Shown piece after piece: positions 16,973 through 26,104 of a stretch of 46,675 nt of DNA. The stretch is from Bacteroidales bacterium (GTDB lineage: Bacteria > Bacteroidota > Bacteroidia > Bacteroidales > UBA932): positions 1 to 46,675 of the forward strand of contig JAEEHS010000073.1 of assembly GCA_016281015.1 (NCBI GenBank), in the 5' to 3' direction. Every line of letters begins with the position of its first letter. The stretch's first letter is position 1. A program made the translations under genes and the position numbers. The notes beneath the pieces were generated by a model. That model searched no databases. It worked only from the letters and a program-made list of their open reading frames with translations, and was not told the origin of the DNA.

Positions 16973-18401
16973 ACAACACTACTTCCAGCTTTTCCGCCTC
17001 GACCGCCCGGTGCTGGGGCGCCTTGTCGCCGAGGCTCTTTCCGCGGGCGGGGACTATGCCGACCTGTATTTCGAGAACACCACCTACAGCAACCTCGTCC
17101 TCCGGGACGGGGCTGTTACGTCCGGTGGCAGCCATGTCGATTTCGGGGTCGGAATCCGGGTCCTCAACGGAGATGCCTCCGGTTATGCCTACTGTGAAAG
17201 TACCGACGAGCGGGATATGCTGGGGGCGGCCCGGAGCGCGGCCGCCATCGGCGGCGGCCATCACGGGGACGTCCCGCCGGAAGGAACCCGCGCCCGTTGG
17301 AAGGGCACGCCCAATCCCGCCGCAGACCGCTATCCCGTCCTCCGGCACTGGCGCAGCACCCCGGCTTCTGCATTCCTGCCCTTCCTGCAGGGGCTGGAGG
17401 CGGATATCCGGGGGCGGGACACACGCATCGTCAAGATCGTCGTTTCCCTGGTATGGCAGGTGTCGGATATCCTGATGTACAATTCCCTGGAAGAGCTCAA
17501 ATACGAAACACGGCCGCTCGGAGCCCTTTCCGTTACGGTCGTCTATGGACAAAACGGCCATCTGGAGAACAAATCCGCTTCCCGCTCCTTCCGCTGCGGG
17601 GCCGAGATGCTCTCCCCCGCCCTTTCGCGTGAAATCGCCGCGGAAGTCACCGCCGGAGTGGACCAGGCTTTCGAAGCCCGGCAGCCCAAGGGCGGAAAAA
17701 TGAGCGTCGTGATGGCCGCCGGTGCTTCGGGCATCCTGCTCCATGAGGCCATGGGGCATGCCTTCGAAGCGGATTTCAACCGGAAAGGGACGTCCGTGTT
17801 TGCCGGCAAGATGGGTCGGCAGGTCTGTCCCAAGGGCATCAACATCCTGGATGACGGTACCCTCAAAGGCGTCCGTGGCTCCCTGAATTTTGACGATGAG
17901 GGTGTGCCGGGACAGAAGACCTGCATGGTGGAGGACGGGGTGCTGACCTCCTATCTTCACGACCGGATCAGTGCCCGGCACTACGGGGTGACTCCGACCG
18001 GGAACGGACGCCGGGAATCGTTCCGCTATCCTCCCCTTCCGCGGATGCGAACAACCTATATGGAAAGCGGCACGGCGAAAGCGGAAGATCTGATTGAGAG
18101 CGTCTCCAGAGGCATCTATGTCCAGGACTTTGCCAATGGACAGGTCCAGATCGGGAAGGGTGATTTCACCTTCTATGTCAAGTCCGGCTACCTGATTGAA
18201 AACGGCCGGCTGACCCAGCCCGTCAAAGACATCAATATCATCGGAAACGGGCCGAGAGCCCTGCAGGACATCGTCGCCGTGGCGGACGACCTTCTGATTG
18301 ACAAGGGGGCATGGACCTGCGGGAAAGAGCAGTCGGTGCCCGTTTCCTGCGGCATTCCCACTGTTCTCATCCGTTCGCTCACCGTCGGCGGTATCCAATA
18401 G
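16959..18401 (+). CDS. tldD: TldD-family metalloprotease
   Basis: A 480-residue TldD homologue, the catalytic half of the TldD/TldE zinc protease that degrades unfolded peptides and matures some ribosomal peptides. The zinc motif HExxxH is HEAMGH at about residues 261-266, followed by FEADFNRKG and the C-terminal GxxxFxxxF-like segments. The tldE partner follows 9 bases later. The kinase gene upstream overlaps its start by 14 bases. Confidence 0.9.
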   Translation: MIHPEQHYFQLFRLDRPVLGRLVAEALSAGGDYADLYFENTTYSNLVLRDGAVTSGGSHVDFGVGIRVLNGDASGYAYCESTDERDMLGAARSAAAIGGGHHGDVPPEGTRARWKGTPNPAADRYPVLRHWRSTPASAFLPFLQGLEADIRGRDTRIVKIVVSLVWQVSDILMYNSLEELKYETRPLGALSVTVVYGQNGHLENKSASRSFRCGAEMLSPALSREIAAEVTAGVDQAFEARQPKGGKMSVVMAAGASGILLHEAMGHAFEADFNRKGTSVFAGKMGRQVCPKGINILDDGTLKGVRGSLNFDDEGVPGQKTCMVEDGVLTSYLHDRISARHYGVTPTGNGRRESFRYPPLPRMRTTYMESGTAKAEDLIESVSRGIYVQDFANGQVQIGKGDFTFYVKSGYLIENGRLTQPVKDINIIGNGPRALQDIVAVADDLLIDKGAWTCGKEQSVPVSCGIPTVLIRSLTVGGIQ

Positions 18402-18410
18402 TACGACGCC

Positions 18411-19754
18411 ATGACAGACAACAAAGCCTATTACACGACCCTCGCCCTCGATCTCGCCCGGAAAGCCGGAGCGGAGGCGGCCCGCGTCACCCTCAACGAA
18501 ACGCTGCTGGAACTATCCGGGGTCCTCAACGGCCGGATCGACAAAATGACCCACGCGCTGGACCGGAGCCTGCAGCTGGCCCTTTTCGTAGACGGACGTT
18601 TCGGCACTTTTTCCACCAACTTCCTGGACGAAAGCGCCCTGGAGCAGTTTGTCTATCAGTCCGTCGCCATGGTCCGGATGCTGGAACAAGATCCCTGCCG
18701 CTCCCTTCCGCCCCTGGAGCGGACGGTCCGGAAGGCCCTCAGCGGAAAGGAACTCGGACTTTGGGATGAATCGTGGCAGCAGTGGACACCGCAGCGGCTG
18801 CGCACGCTGATCCTGGAAGCTGCACTTTGGGAGCGGAAAGAGGCGCTGGAACAGGGTTTCCGGCTGATTGCCGAAGAGGGAGAACTGTCGGTCAATGTCT
18901 CGGACAGTGTCGTCGTCGATTCGAACGGTCTCTATGCCAGGCACATGGAAACGAACTTCGAACTGGGTTTTGAAGTGACCGTGGAAGATGCCCAGGGACA
19001 GCATTATGAAGATTACTGGTGGGATGCCTCTCAGACGCGGGAAGGGCTCACTCCTGCCTTGAAAACCTGCGCCGAGAAGGCCCTCCAGCGGGCCCGGGCG
19101 CAGATGGCACCCCGGGAGATCCCCGGTGGAAAAAGGACGATGGTTGTCGACGCGGAGTGTGCCTCGCGCCTTGTGACTCCGCTGCTGAACGCCCTCGGCG
19201 GATACAGCATCCAACAGCAGAATTCCTTCCTCCTGGACAAAATCGGGCAGCAGCTCTTCCCGAAGGAGCTGACCCTGATGGACCTGCCCTGCACCCCGGG
19301 TGCGACCGGTGCCAAACTCTTTGACAGCGAAGGTGTTGCGGCGAAAGATTTTCCCATCATCGACCAGGGCGTTCCGACCCGTTATTTTGTCAACACCTAC
19401 ATTGCCCGGAAGACCGGCCTCCCTGCGAGCATCGAGGCGGCGACCCGTCCGGTGCTCCGCCCCTTCGGCGGCTGCCGGACAAGGGATGACCTGCTGCGGA
19501 AAATGGGCTCAGGCATCTTTGTCACCGGCTTCAACGGCGGCAATTCCAACACCTCCACGGGGGATTTTTCCTTCGGCATTGAAGGCTTTGCCTTCGAAAG
19601 CGGAAAGCTGACGCATCCGGTCCGGGAAATGCTGATTTCCGGCAATCTGATCAGCCTCTGGGCCTCCCTGGCAGCCACCGCCGACGACGCCCGGTTGTGT
19701 ATGTCGAAATTAATTCCGACCTTAGCGTTTTTGAATGTAGATTTCAGCGCGTGA
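18411..19754 (+). CDS. TldE/PmbA-family partner protein
   Basis: A 447-residue TldE (PmbA) homologue. It shares the fold of TldD but has no HExxxH motif, as expected for the non-catalytic subunit of the heterodimer. Recognisable parts: the N-terminal ferredoxin-like region (residues 1-110), and C-terminal GVPTRYFVNTYIARKTG and GNSNTSTGDFSFGIEG. Its stop codon overlaps the GTG start of the next gene (GTGA). Confidence 0.87.
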   Translation: MTDNKAYYTTLALDLARKAGAEAARVTLNETLLELSGVLNGRIDKMTHALDRSLQLALFVDGRFGTFSTNFLDESALEQFVYQSVAMVRMLEQDPCRSLPPLERTVRKALSGKELGLWDESWQQWTPQRLRTLILEAALWERKEALEQGFRLIAEEGELSVNVSDSVVVDSNGLYARHMETNFELGFEVTVEDAQGQHYEDYWWDASQTREGLTPALKTCAEKALQRARAQMAPREIPGGKRTMVVDAECASRLVTPLLNALGGYSIQQQNSFLLDKIGQQLFPKELTLMDLPCTPGATGAKLFDSEGVAAKDFPIIDQGVPTRYFVNTYIARKTGLPASIEAATRPVLRPFGGCRTRDDLLRKMGSGIFVTGFNGGNSNTSTGDFSFGIEGFAFESGKLTHPVREMLISGNLISLWASLAATADDARLCMSKLIPTLAFLNVDFSA

Positions 19755-20743
19755 AAACGGCGGTTGTCATATTGAACTGGAACACCGAAGCGTACCTGCT
19801 GCGTTTCCTGCCTTTCCTGCTCTCTTCCGTAGAAGGCATGGAGGCAGAAATCATCGTGGCGGACAACGGCTCGACCGATGCCTCCCTGGAGGTGATGCAG
19901 CAGCATTTCCCCGGGGTCCGCGTCATTTCGCTGGACACCAATTATGGCTTTACAGGCGGTTACAACCGCGCTTTGGCGCAGGTCGAGGCGGAGTATTTCG
20001 TACTGATCAATTCCGACATCGAGGTACCCCGGCAGTGGCTGCGTCCCCTGGTGGACTGGATGGACACGCATCCTGAGTGCGGCGCCTGCGGCCCGAAACT
20101 GCTTGCCTTCGACCAGCGGGACCGCTTCGAATATGCCGGTGCGGCGGGCGGCCTAGTGGACCGCTATGGCTTTCCCTTCTGCCGGGGCCGGGTCCTGCAG
20201 CACGTCGAAAAAGACCGGGGACAGTACGACACACCCTGTGATGTGCTCTGGGTCAGCGGCGCCTGCCTGATGGTCCGCAGCAGCCTATGGCGTTCCCTCG
20301 GCGGCCTGGACGAGCGTTTCTTCGCCCATATGGAGGAAATCGACCTCTGCTGGCGGATCCAGCTCGCCGGATACAAAGTCACCGTGGTCCCAGACTCCGA
20401 GGTCTATCACATCGGCGGCGGGACCTTGCCGAATGAATCCCCCCACAAACTGAAACTCAACTTCCGGAACAACCTGCTCCTGCTGGAGAACAACCTTCCC
20501 GCAACGCTCGGCTCTACGCTGAAAGCCCGTCTCCGGGTGTTTACCCGTAAATGCATGGACGGAGCGGCTGCCCTTGTGTATCTGATGACACTGCGCCCGG
20601 CCTTTTTCCGGGCCGTCTGGGATGCCCACAAGGAATACCGGCATCTCCGCAGGAGGCTTCCGCACATCCATGCCAAGCCCATTCCGGTGGTCGGACTCTA
20701 TCCCCACTGGATCGTTCCCAAAGCCTTATTCAAACGGATATGA
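19751..20743 (+). CDS. Family 2 glycosyltransferase
   Basis: A 330-residue GT-A fold transferase of the rhamnosyltransferase-like group. Motifs: VVILNWN at the start, ADNGSTDAS near residue 36, the DXD-like NSDIEVP near 87, and HMEEIDLCWR near 195 with the catalytic acidic pair. The GTG start at 19751 is preferred because the conserved beta-strand begins two residues later and the GTGA overlap with tldE suggests coupled translation; the upstream ATG at 19697 adds unrelated residues. It probably acts in polysaccharide or LPS assembly; donor and acceptor are unknown. Confidence 0.87.
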   Translation: MKTAVVILNWNTEAYLLRFLPFLLSSVEGMEAEIIVADNGSTDASLEVMQQHFPGVRVISLDTNYGFTGGYNRALAQVEAEYFVLINSDIEVPRQWLRPLVDWMDTHPECGACGPKLLAFDQRDRFEYAGAAGGLVDRYGFPFCRGRVLQHVEKDRGQYDTPCDVLWVSGACLMVRSSLWRSLGGLDERFFAHMEEIDLCWRIQLAGYKVTVVPDSEVYHIGGGTLPNESPHKLKLNFRNNLLLLENNLPATLGSTLKARLRVFTRKCMDGAAALVYLMTLRPAFFRAVWDAHKEYRHLRRRLPHIHAKPIPVVGLYPHWIVPKALFKRI

Positions 20744-22107
20744 AAATCATTATCGAAGGAGCCGGCCAGGTTGGATCGCACCTGGCGAAACTGCTCTCGA
20801 TGGAGGGCGGTGAAGTCACCGTTATCGACGACGACCCGAAGCGGCTGGCCGCACTCTCTTCCGCCGCAGACGTCGTGACCCTGGAAGGAGGCCTTTCTTC
20901 CATCGATCTCCTGCACCGCGCCGGCTGCGCCAAGGCGGACCTTTTCATCGCCGTCAATCCCTACCAGTCCCAGACCGTCAACATCGTCAGCGCCCAGCTG
21001 GCCAAGCGCCTGGGGACCAAACGGGTCATCGCCCGTATTGATGACGAGGACTACCTGCTGCCGGAGAACAAACTGATGTTCAAGGACATGGGGATCGACC
21101 TGCTGTTCTATCCGGAAAAAATCGCCAGCGACGAAATCCTGTCCATGCTCCGGCACACCGCCTCGACGGACGCGATGGACTTCGCCAACGGAAAACTGCG
21201 CCTCGCCGTGTTCAAACTCGACGACGACGCTCCCCTGCTGGACATGAAGGTAGCCGAATTCACGGCCGCCCTTCAGGAAAAAGCCCCCGGAGAGGGGATG
21301 CGCGTCATCGCCATCGCCCGCGGCTCCGAGACGCTCATCCCGAAATTCGACACCAAGTTCAAATACAATGACATGGTGTATATCCTGTCCCGGAGGGAGG
21401 GCATGAGTGAGATCATGCGCCTGCTCGGGAAAGATGATATCCGGATCCGCAAAGTAATGATTCTCGGCGGCAGCGAAATCGGCGTGATGACGGCCGAGCG
21501 GCTCGCCAAGCAGGACCTCGACGAGATCAAGCTGATCGACATCGACAAGGAAAAAGCCCGCGACCTGTCGGAAAAACTGCCGGATGAGGTAACGGTGGTC
21601 AGCGGAGACATCCGGAATTCGGATTTCCTCGTGGAGGAAGGTATCCGGGAATTCGACGCCGTCGTTTCCGTCGCCGGCAATGACGAAGCGAACATCCTGG
21701 CCTGCGTCGTGTCCAAGCGCTTCGGCGTGTCCCGCGTCATCGCCCAGGTCGAAAACCTGGAATATGTGCGGCTGGCCGAGGAAATGGGCGTTGACACGGT
21801 CATCAATAAGAAACTCATCACCGCCTCGCGCATCTTCCGCTTCACCCTGTCCGACAAGGTCCGCTTCGTCCGCTATATGAGCGGCACGGATGCCGAAGTG
21901 CTCGAATATACCGTCGCTCCCGGCGCCCGGATTACCAAGGACAGCCTCAAGAACCTGGATTTCCCCTCCGACGCCATCATCGGCGGCGTAATCCGCGGGG
22001 GCGATTCCTTCATCGCCGTCGGCGATACCCATATTGAACCCTACGACCGGGTGGCCGTTTTCGCCCTGCCCTCGGCCGTCAAAGACGTAGACCTTTTCTT
22101 CAAATAA
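20740..22107 (+). CDS. trkA: Trk-type potassium uptake regulatory NAD-binding protein
   Basis: A 455-residue TrkA with two tandem halves, each a Rossmann RCK_N domain and an RCK_C domain. The first nucleotide-binding site is EGAGQVGSHLAK at residues 6-17, the second ILGGSEIGVMTAERL near 245. It gates the membrane subunit TrkH in K+ uptake; no trkH gene is in the window. It overlaps the glycosyltransferase by ATGA and the DUF4954 gene by TAATG. A much earlier in-frame start inside the glycosyltransferase was rejected. Confidence 0.94.
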   Translation: MKIIIEGAGQVGSHLAKLLSMEGGEVTVIDDDPKRLAALSSAADVVTLEGGLSSIDLLHRAGCAKADLFIAVNPYQSQTVNIVSAQLAKRLGTKRVIARIDDEDYLLPENKLMFKDMGIDLLFYPEKIASDEILSMLRHTASTDAMDFANGKLRLAVFKLDDDAPLLDMKVAEFTAALQEKAPGEGMRVIAIARGSETLIPKFDTKFKYNDMVYILSRREGMSEIMRLLGKDDIRIRKVMILGGSEIGVMTAERLAKQDLDEIKLIDIDKEKARDLSEKLPDEVTVVSGDIRNSDFLVEEGIREFDAVVSVAGNDEANILACVVSKRFGVSRVIAQVENLEYVRLAEEMGVDTVINKKLITASRIFRFTLSDKVRFVRYMSGTDAEVLEYTVAPGARITKDSLKNLDFPSDAIIGGVIRGGDSFIAVGDTHIEPYDRVAVFALPSAVKDVDLFFK

Positions 22108-24089
22108 TGAAAGCATACAAATCCTTGACTGATGCGCAGATCCGGCAGCTTATCTCCGCCGGATGCCGTTCGCTAGACTGGAGCCGCGTAAAAATCCGCG
22201 GCGGTGTAGAAAACATCACGGACACGGAATTCTCCGGAGACGTAACCATCGGCTCTCTGGAGGGCTCGTTCACCCTGCCGGGCGGAGTCGTCCGCGCCAG
22301 CGGGATCCACCATGCCCGCCTCCACAATGTCAGCATCGGAGACGGCTGCCTGATTGACAACATCTCCAACTATATCGCCAATTACGACATCGGAGCGCAC
22401 TGCCTGATCGAAAACGTGGACCTGCTGTTCATGGACGGGGCGGGACGTTTCGGCAACGGGGTGGAAGTTTCCGTCCTGAGCGAAACCGGCGGCCGGGAAG
22501 TGAAAATCTTTGACCGGATGGACGCCCAGACGGCCTACATCATGGCCATGTACCGCCATCGCCCGAAGCTGATCGAACAGCTCAATGCCCTGGCCGAAGA
22601 CTATGCCGCCGCCCAGGAAAGCCTACGTGCCCGCATCGGGGACCATGTCTTCATCCGCAACACCCGCAATATCAACGGCGTCAGGATCGGAGACCATGCA
22701 ACCATCAGCGGAGCCAGCCGCCTGCGCAACGGAAGTATCCGTTCCAACGCCGTCGCTCCCGTCTACATCGGCCATGGCGTCATCATGGACGACTTTATCC
22801 TCGAGAGCGGCAGCCGGGTAGAAGACAACACGACGATGACACGCTGCTTTATCGGCCAGTGCTGCCGTTTCGGCCATGGCTACAGCGCTTCGGATTCCCT
22901 CTTTTTCTCCAACTGCCAAGGAGAGAACGGTGAGGCCTGCGCCATCTTTGCAGGTCCTTTCACGGTCACGCACCACAAGTCCACCCTGCTGATTGCCGGC
23001 ATGTTCTCCTTCATGAACGCCGGCAGCGGATCCAACCAGTCCAACCATATGTACAAACTGGGTCCGATCCACCAGGGCATCCTGGAGCGCGGGGCCAAGA
23101 CCTCGTCCGACTCCTACATCCTCTGGCCGTCCCGCATCGGCGCCTTCTCGCTGGTGATGGGCCGCCACGTCACCCATTCCGACACGACAAACCTGCCGTT
23201 TTCCTACCTCATCGAACAGCAGAATACGACCTATCTGGTCCCCGGGGTGAACCTCCGGAGCGTCGGAACGGTCCGCGATGCCCAGAAATGGCCCCGCCGC
23301 GACGCCCGCAAGGACCCCGACCGGCTGGACTGCATCAACTACAACCTGCTGAGCCCCTTCACCATCCAGAAGATGTTCAAGGGAACCCAGCTGATGAAAA
23401 ACCTGCTGTACTCATCGGGCGAACTGTCCGACCTGTACTCCTATCACAGCACGAAAATCCGGAATTCCTCGCTCCGGAACGGCCTCCGTTTCTACAAGAC
23501 GGCCATCACGAAATTTCTGGGGAACTCCATCATCAAACGTCTGGAAAACCTTCCCGCGGGTGCATCCGACGCCGAGATCCGCTCCGCACTGAAGCCGGAT
23601 ACCCCGATCGGGAAAGGCGGCTGGTCGGACATCAGCGGCCTGATTGCGCCAAAGGGCGAGATTGACGCCCTGCTCGAGCGGATTGAAGAAGGCGGGGTCC
23701 ATGACCTCGGCGAGATCCAGGCGGAGTTCCACCGTATGCATGCGAATTACTACACCTACGAATGGACCTGGGCCTATGGAAAATATGCCGAATTCTTTGG
23801 CTATGATCCCGAGAAGATGACGGCGGACCAGGTCATCGACATCGTCCGGCAGTGGCAGGAAGCCGTCATCGGCCTGGACAAGATGCTCTACGAAGATGCC
23901 AAGAAAGAATTCAGCCTGGCCTCGATGACCTCCTTCGGCGTGGACGGAACCAAACTCGAAAAAGAGATGGACTTCGCCGAAGTCCGCGGCGACTTTGACT
24001 CCAATTCCTTCGTCCAGGCCGTCCTGGAGCACATCCGGGTCAAACAGGCCCTCGGCGACGAATTGATTGCACGGCTTGAAAGAAAATGA
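22107..24089 (+). CDS. DUF4954 family protein with hexapeptide (left-handed beta-helix) repeats
   Basis: A 660-residue protein of a family found in Bacteroidota and spirochaetes with no established function. Residues about 60-330 contain many imperfect hexapeptide turns ([30 protein letters not shown]), which build a left-handed beta-helix as in acyl- and nucleotidyl-transferases of sugar metabolism. The C-terminal third is helical ([20 protein letters not shown]). A transferase or sugar-nucleotide role is inference. It overlaps trkA by one base and lies 13 bases before lpxD; it is the last gene of the long plus-strand run. Confidence 0.8.
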   Translation: MKAYKSLTDAQIRQLISAGCRSLDWSRVKIRGGVENITDTEFSGDVTIGSLEGSFTLPGGVVRASGIHHARLHNVSIGDGCLIDNISNYIANYDIGAHCLIENVDLLFMDGAGRFGNGVEVSVLSETGGREVKIFDRMDAQTAYIMAMYRHRPKLIEQLNALAEDYAAAQESLRARIGDHVFIRNTRNINGVRIGDHATISGASRLRNGSIRSNAVAPVYIGHGVIMDDFILESGSRVEDNTTMTRCFIGQCCRFGHGYSASDSLFFSNCQGENGEACAIFAGPFTVTHHKSTLLIAGMFSFMNAGSGSNQSNHMYKLGPIHQGILERGAKTSSDSYILWPSRIGAFSLVMGRHVTHSDTTNLPFSYLIEQQNTTYLVPGVNLRSVGTVRDAQKWPRRDARKDPDRLDCINYNLLSPFTIQKMFKGTQLMKNLLYSSGELSDLYSYHSTKIRNSSLRNGLRFYKTAITKFLGNSIIKRLENLPAGASDAEIRSALKPDTPIGKGGWSDISGLIAPKGEIDALLERIEEGGVHDLGEIQAEFHRMHANYYTYEWTWAYGKYAEFFGYDPEKMTADQVIDIVRQWQEAVIGLDKMLYEDAKKEFSLASMTSFGVDGTKLEKEMDFAEVRGDFDSNSFVQAVLEHIRVKQALGDELIARLERK

Positions 24090-24098
24090 TTATCTTTG
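24067..24098 (+). promoter_or_regulatory. Promoter of lpxD
   Basis: TTG (24067-24069), a 21-base spacer and TATCTTTG (24091-24098). The box sits across the stop of the DUF4954 gene, and the lpxD ATG begins only 5 bases after the last G, so a leaderless mRNA is expected. Confidence 0.7.
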
Positions 24099-24102
24099 CA
24101 AC

Positions 24103-25089
24103 ATGGAATTTACAGCGAAACAACTAGCGCAGGTGTTGCGCGGAACGATTGTCGGCGACGAGAACGCCACCGCGACCAAATTTGCCAAGATTGAACATGG
24201 GAAACCCGGAACCCTGAGTTTCTTTGCCAACCCGAAATACGAAGAATACGTCTACACCAGCAAAGCCTCGATCCTGCTGGTGAGCAAGAGTTTCACGCCC
24301 CGCGAGCGCGTCACGCCGACCTTGATCTGTGTCGACGATGCCTATTCGGCCATCGCAGAACTGCTGAAATATGTATCCGACAAGAAGAAAAAGGCACGCC
24401 GGCACCGCAGCCTCCGGGCCCGCTGGTTCCTGACCACCCAATTCGGAAAACAGGTGTATGTGGGCGCTTTCTCCTTCGTGGGACACCACACGAAAGTCGG
24501 CGACTATACCATCATCCACGAGAATGTCTACATCGGAGACGACTGCACCATCGGCAAGAACTGCATCTTCTATCCCGGTGTGAGGATCTATCCCGGCATG
24601 GTCATCGGAGACAATGTCATCCTTCACGCCGGCTGCGTCATCGGTTCCGACGGCTTCGGCAACGCACCCCAGAAAGACGGCAGCTGGGAGAAGATCGAAC
24701 ACCTGGGGAACGTCGTCATCGGCAACAATGTCGAAATCGGGGCCAATACCACCGTGGACCGTGCCCAGATGGAATCCACCATCATCGGCAACGGCGTCAA
24801 GATCGACAACCTCTGCCAGATTGCCCATAATGTCGAAATCGGCGACCATACCGTCATGGCCGCCCAGGTCGGGATTGCCGGTTCCACCAAGATCGGCAAA
24901 TACTGCATCATCGCCGGACAGGTCGGCATCGCCGGTCACCTGACCATCGCGGACCATACGACTCTCTGCGCCCAGTGCGGCGTCATCGGAAACATCCGCA
25001 AGGAGGGAGAGACGCTGGTCGGATCCCCGGTTCTTCCGGTGAGGCAGTACATGCGGGCTTATGCCCACTTCAAGCAAAGCGGCGAATAG
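24103..25089 (+). CDS. lpxD: UDP-3-O-acylglucosamine N-acyltransferase
   Basis: A 328-residue enzyme that adds the second hydroxyacyl chain, from acyl-ACP, to UDP-3-O-acylglucosamine in lipid A synthesis. It has the N-terminal uridine-binding domain (residues 1-100, with [13 protein letters not shown]), the hexapeptide beta-helix (about 115-300), and the catalytic histidine region [10 protein letters not shown]. The start [10 protein letters not shown] at 24103 is chosen over upstream codons because the promoter box lies between. It is followed by lpxC and lpxA. Confidence 0.95.
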   Translation: MEFTAKQLAQVLRGTIVGDENATATKFAKIEHGKPGTLSFFANPKYEEYVYTSKASILLVSKSFTPRERVTPTLICVDDAYSAIAELLKYVSDKKKKARRHRSLRARWFLTTQFGKQVYVGAFSFVGHHTKVGDYTIIHENVYIGDDCTIGKNCIFYPGVRIYPGMVIGDNVILHAGCVIGSDGFGNAPQKDGSWEKIEHLGNVVIGNNVEIGANTTVDRAQMESTIIGNGVKIDNLCQIAHNVEIGDHTVMAAQVGIAGSTKIGKYCIIAGQVGIAGHLTIADHTTLCAQCGVIGNIRKEGETLVGSPVLPVRQYMRAYAHFKQSGE

Positions 25090-25094
25090 GGCCG

Positions 25095-25126
25095 TTTGTC
25101 TTTCCGAAGTATTTTTCTTATCTTTG
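25095..25126 (+). promoter_or_regulatory. Promoter of lpxC
   Basis: A perfect-looking TTTG (25095-25098), 20-base spacer, TATCTTTG (25119-25126). The -7 box is inside the left arm of a 12-base inverted repeat. The predicted leader is about 35 bases and contains the right arm. Confidence 0.8.
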
Positions 25127-25158
25127 TCGGCTAGAGACTGTAGACAACAAAGATAAGA
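25116..25158. repeat. 12-base perfect inverted repeat overlapping the lpxC promoter
   Basis: TCTTATCTTTGT (25116-25127) is repeated as its exact reverse complement at 25147-25158, with 19 bases between. Each arm holds a TATCTTTG box, so two -7 boxes face one another. It could be an operator for a dimeric regulator, an antisense promoter pair, or a hairpin in read-through RNA from lpxD. Confidence 0.85.
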
Positions 25159-25164
25159 CGGCCT

Positions 25165-26076
25165 ATGCACGGCAACCAGCATACACTCAAGAAAGCATAC
25201 TACTTTGAAGGAAAAGGCCTCCACACAGGGACTTATGCACATATGAAACTGATGGCGGCCCCCGAAGGACACGGCGTCAAGTTCCGCCGGACCGACCTTC
25301 GTACCAAGCCTGTCATCGAAGCGCTGGCCGAGAATGTCACCAACACCGCCCGCAGTACAACCATCTCCCACAACGAAGCCCTGGTCGTGACCATCGAGCA
25401 CATCATGTCCGCCCTGACGGGACTCGGTGTGGACAACGCGCTGATTGAGCTGGACAATATCGAGGTGCCGATCCTGGACGGCAGCGCCAAGCCCTATATC
25501 GATGCCATCACCCGCGACGGGCTGGTGGACCAGGGGGTGGCGCGCAAGTATCTGGACATTCCCCAGACCCTCGAAATCCGGGACGACCGGACGGGGTCCT
25601 GGGTCCGGATCGAGCCGGCCGACCACCCTTCCGCCGACATTACCGTGGACTTCAATTCCAAGATTCTCGGCATCCAGTCGGCCCATTGGGACGAGTTTTC
25701 CGACTATGCCCACGAGATTGGTGTCTGCCGGACTTTCGTCTTTTTCCATGAAATCGAATATCTCTACCGGAACAACCTGATCAAGGGGGGCGACGTGGAC
25801 AACGCCATCGTCATCGTCGAGCACCCCGTTTCGGACGACCAACTTTCCGTCATCGCCCGCCTGTTCAACATGCCGGACCTCCAGATCACGGACGAAGGCT
25901 ACCTGAACAACCTCCAACTCCATTTCCCGGACGAGTGCGGCCGGCACAAACTGCTGGACCTCCTCGGGGACATGCGCCTCGGCGGCGGATACCTCAACGC
26001 CAAGATCACGGCGTACAAACCGGGCCACGGCATCAACACCAAGGCGGCCAAAGCCCTGAGGGCCCTGCTGAAATAG
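25165..26076 (+). CDS. lpxC: UDP-3-O-acyl-N-acetylglucosamine deacetylase, not fused to FabZ
   Basis: A 303-residue zinc deacetylase, the first committed step of lipid A synthesis. Motifs: GKGLHTG near residue 15, TIEHIMSAL (first zinc His, near 78), VPILDGSA near 97, and the C-terminal zinc-ligand cluster HKLLDLLGDM near 255. In Bacteroides and many relatives LpxC is fused to FabZ in one chain of about 460 residues. Here the frame stops after NTKAAKALRALLK, where the fusion linker would follow, and no FabZ frame exists before lpxA. The ATG at 25165 fits the family start (LKKAYYFEGKG). Confidence 0.94.
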   Translation: MHGNQHTLKKAYYFEGKGLHTGTYAHMKLMAAPEGHGVKFRRTDLRTKPVIEALAENVTNTARSTTISHNEALVVTIEHIMSALTGLGVDNALIELDNIEVPILDGSAKPYIDAITRDGLVDQGVARKYLDIPQTLEIRDDRTGSWVRIEPADHPSADITVDFNSKILGIQSAHWDEFSDYAHEIGVCRTFVFFHEIEYLYRNNLIKGGDVDNAIVIVEHPVSDDQLSVIARLFNMPDLQITDEGYLNNLQLHFPDECGRHKLLDLLGDMRLGGGYLNAKITAYKPGHGINTKAAKALRALLK

Positions 26077-26104
26077 CCCATCGACAGTAATTATCTCACT
26101 CAAT

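Noticed and set aside
20551..20739. Upstream start that would lengthen TrkA by 63 residues
   Set aside because: The extension lies within the glycosyltransferase gene in another frame and precedes the conserved MKIIIEGAGQVG start.
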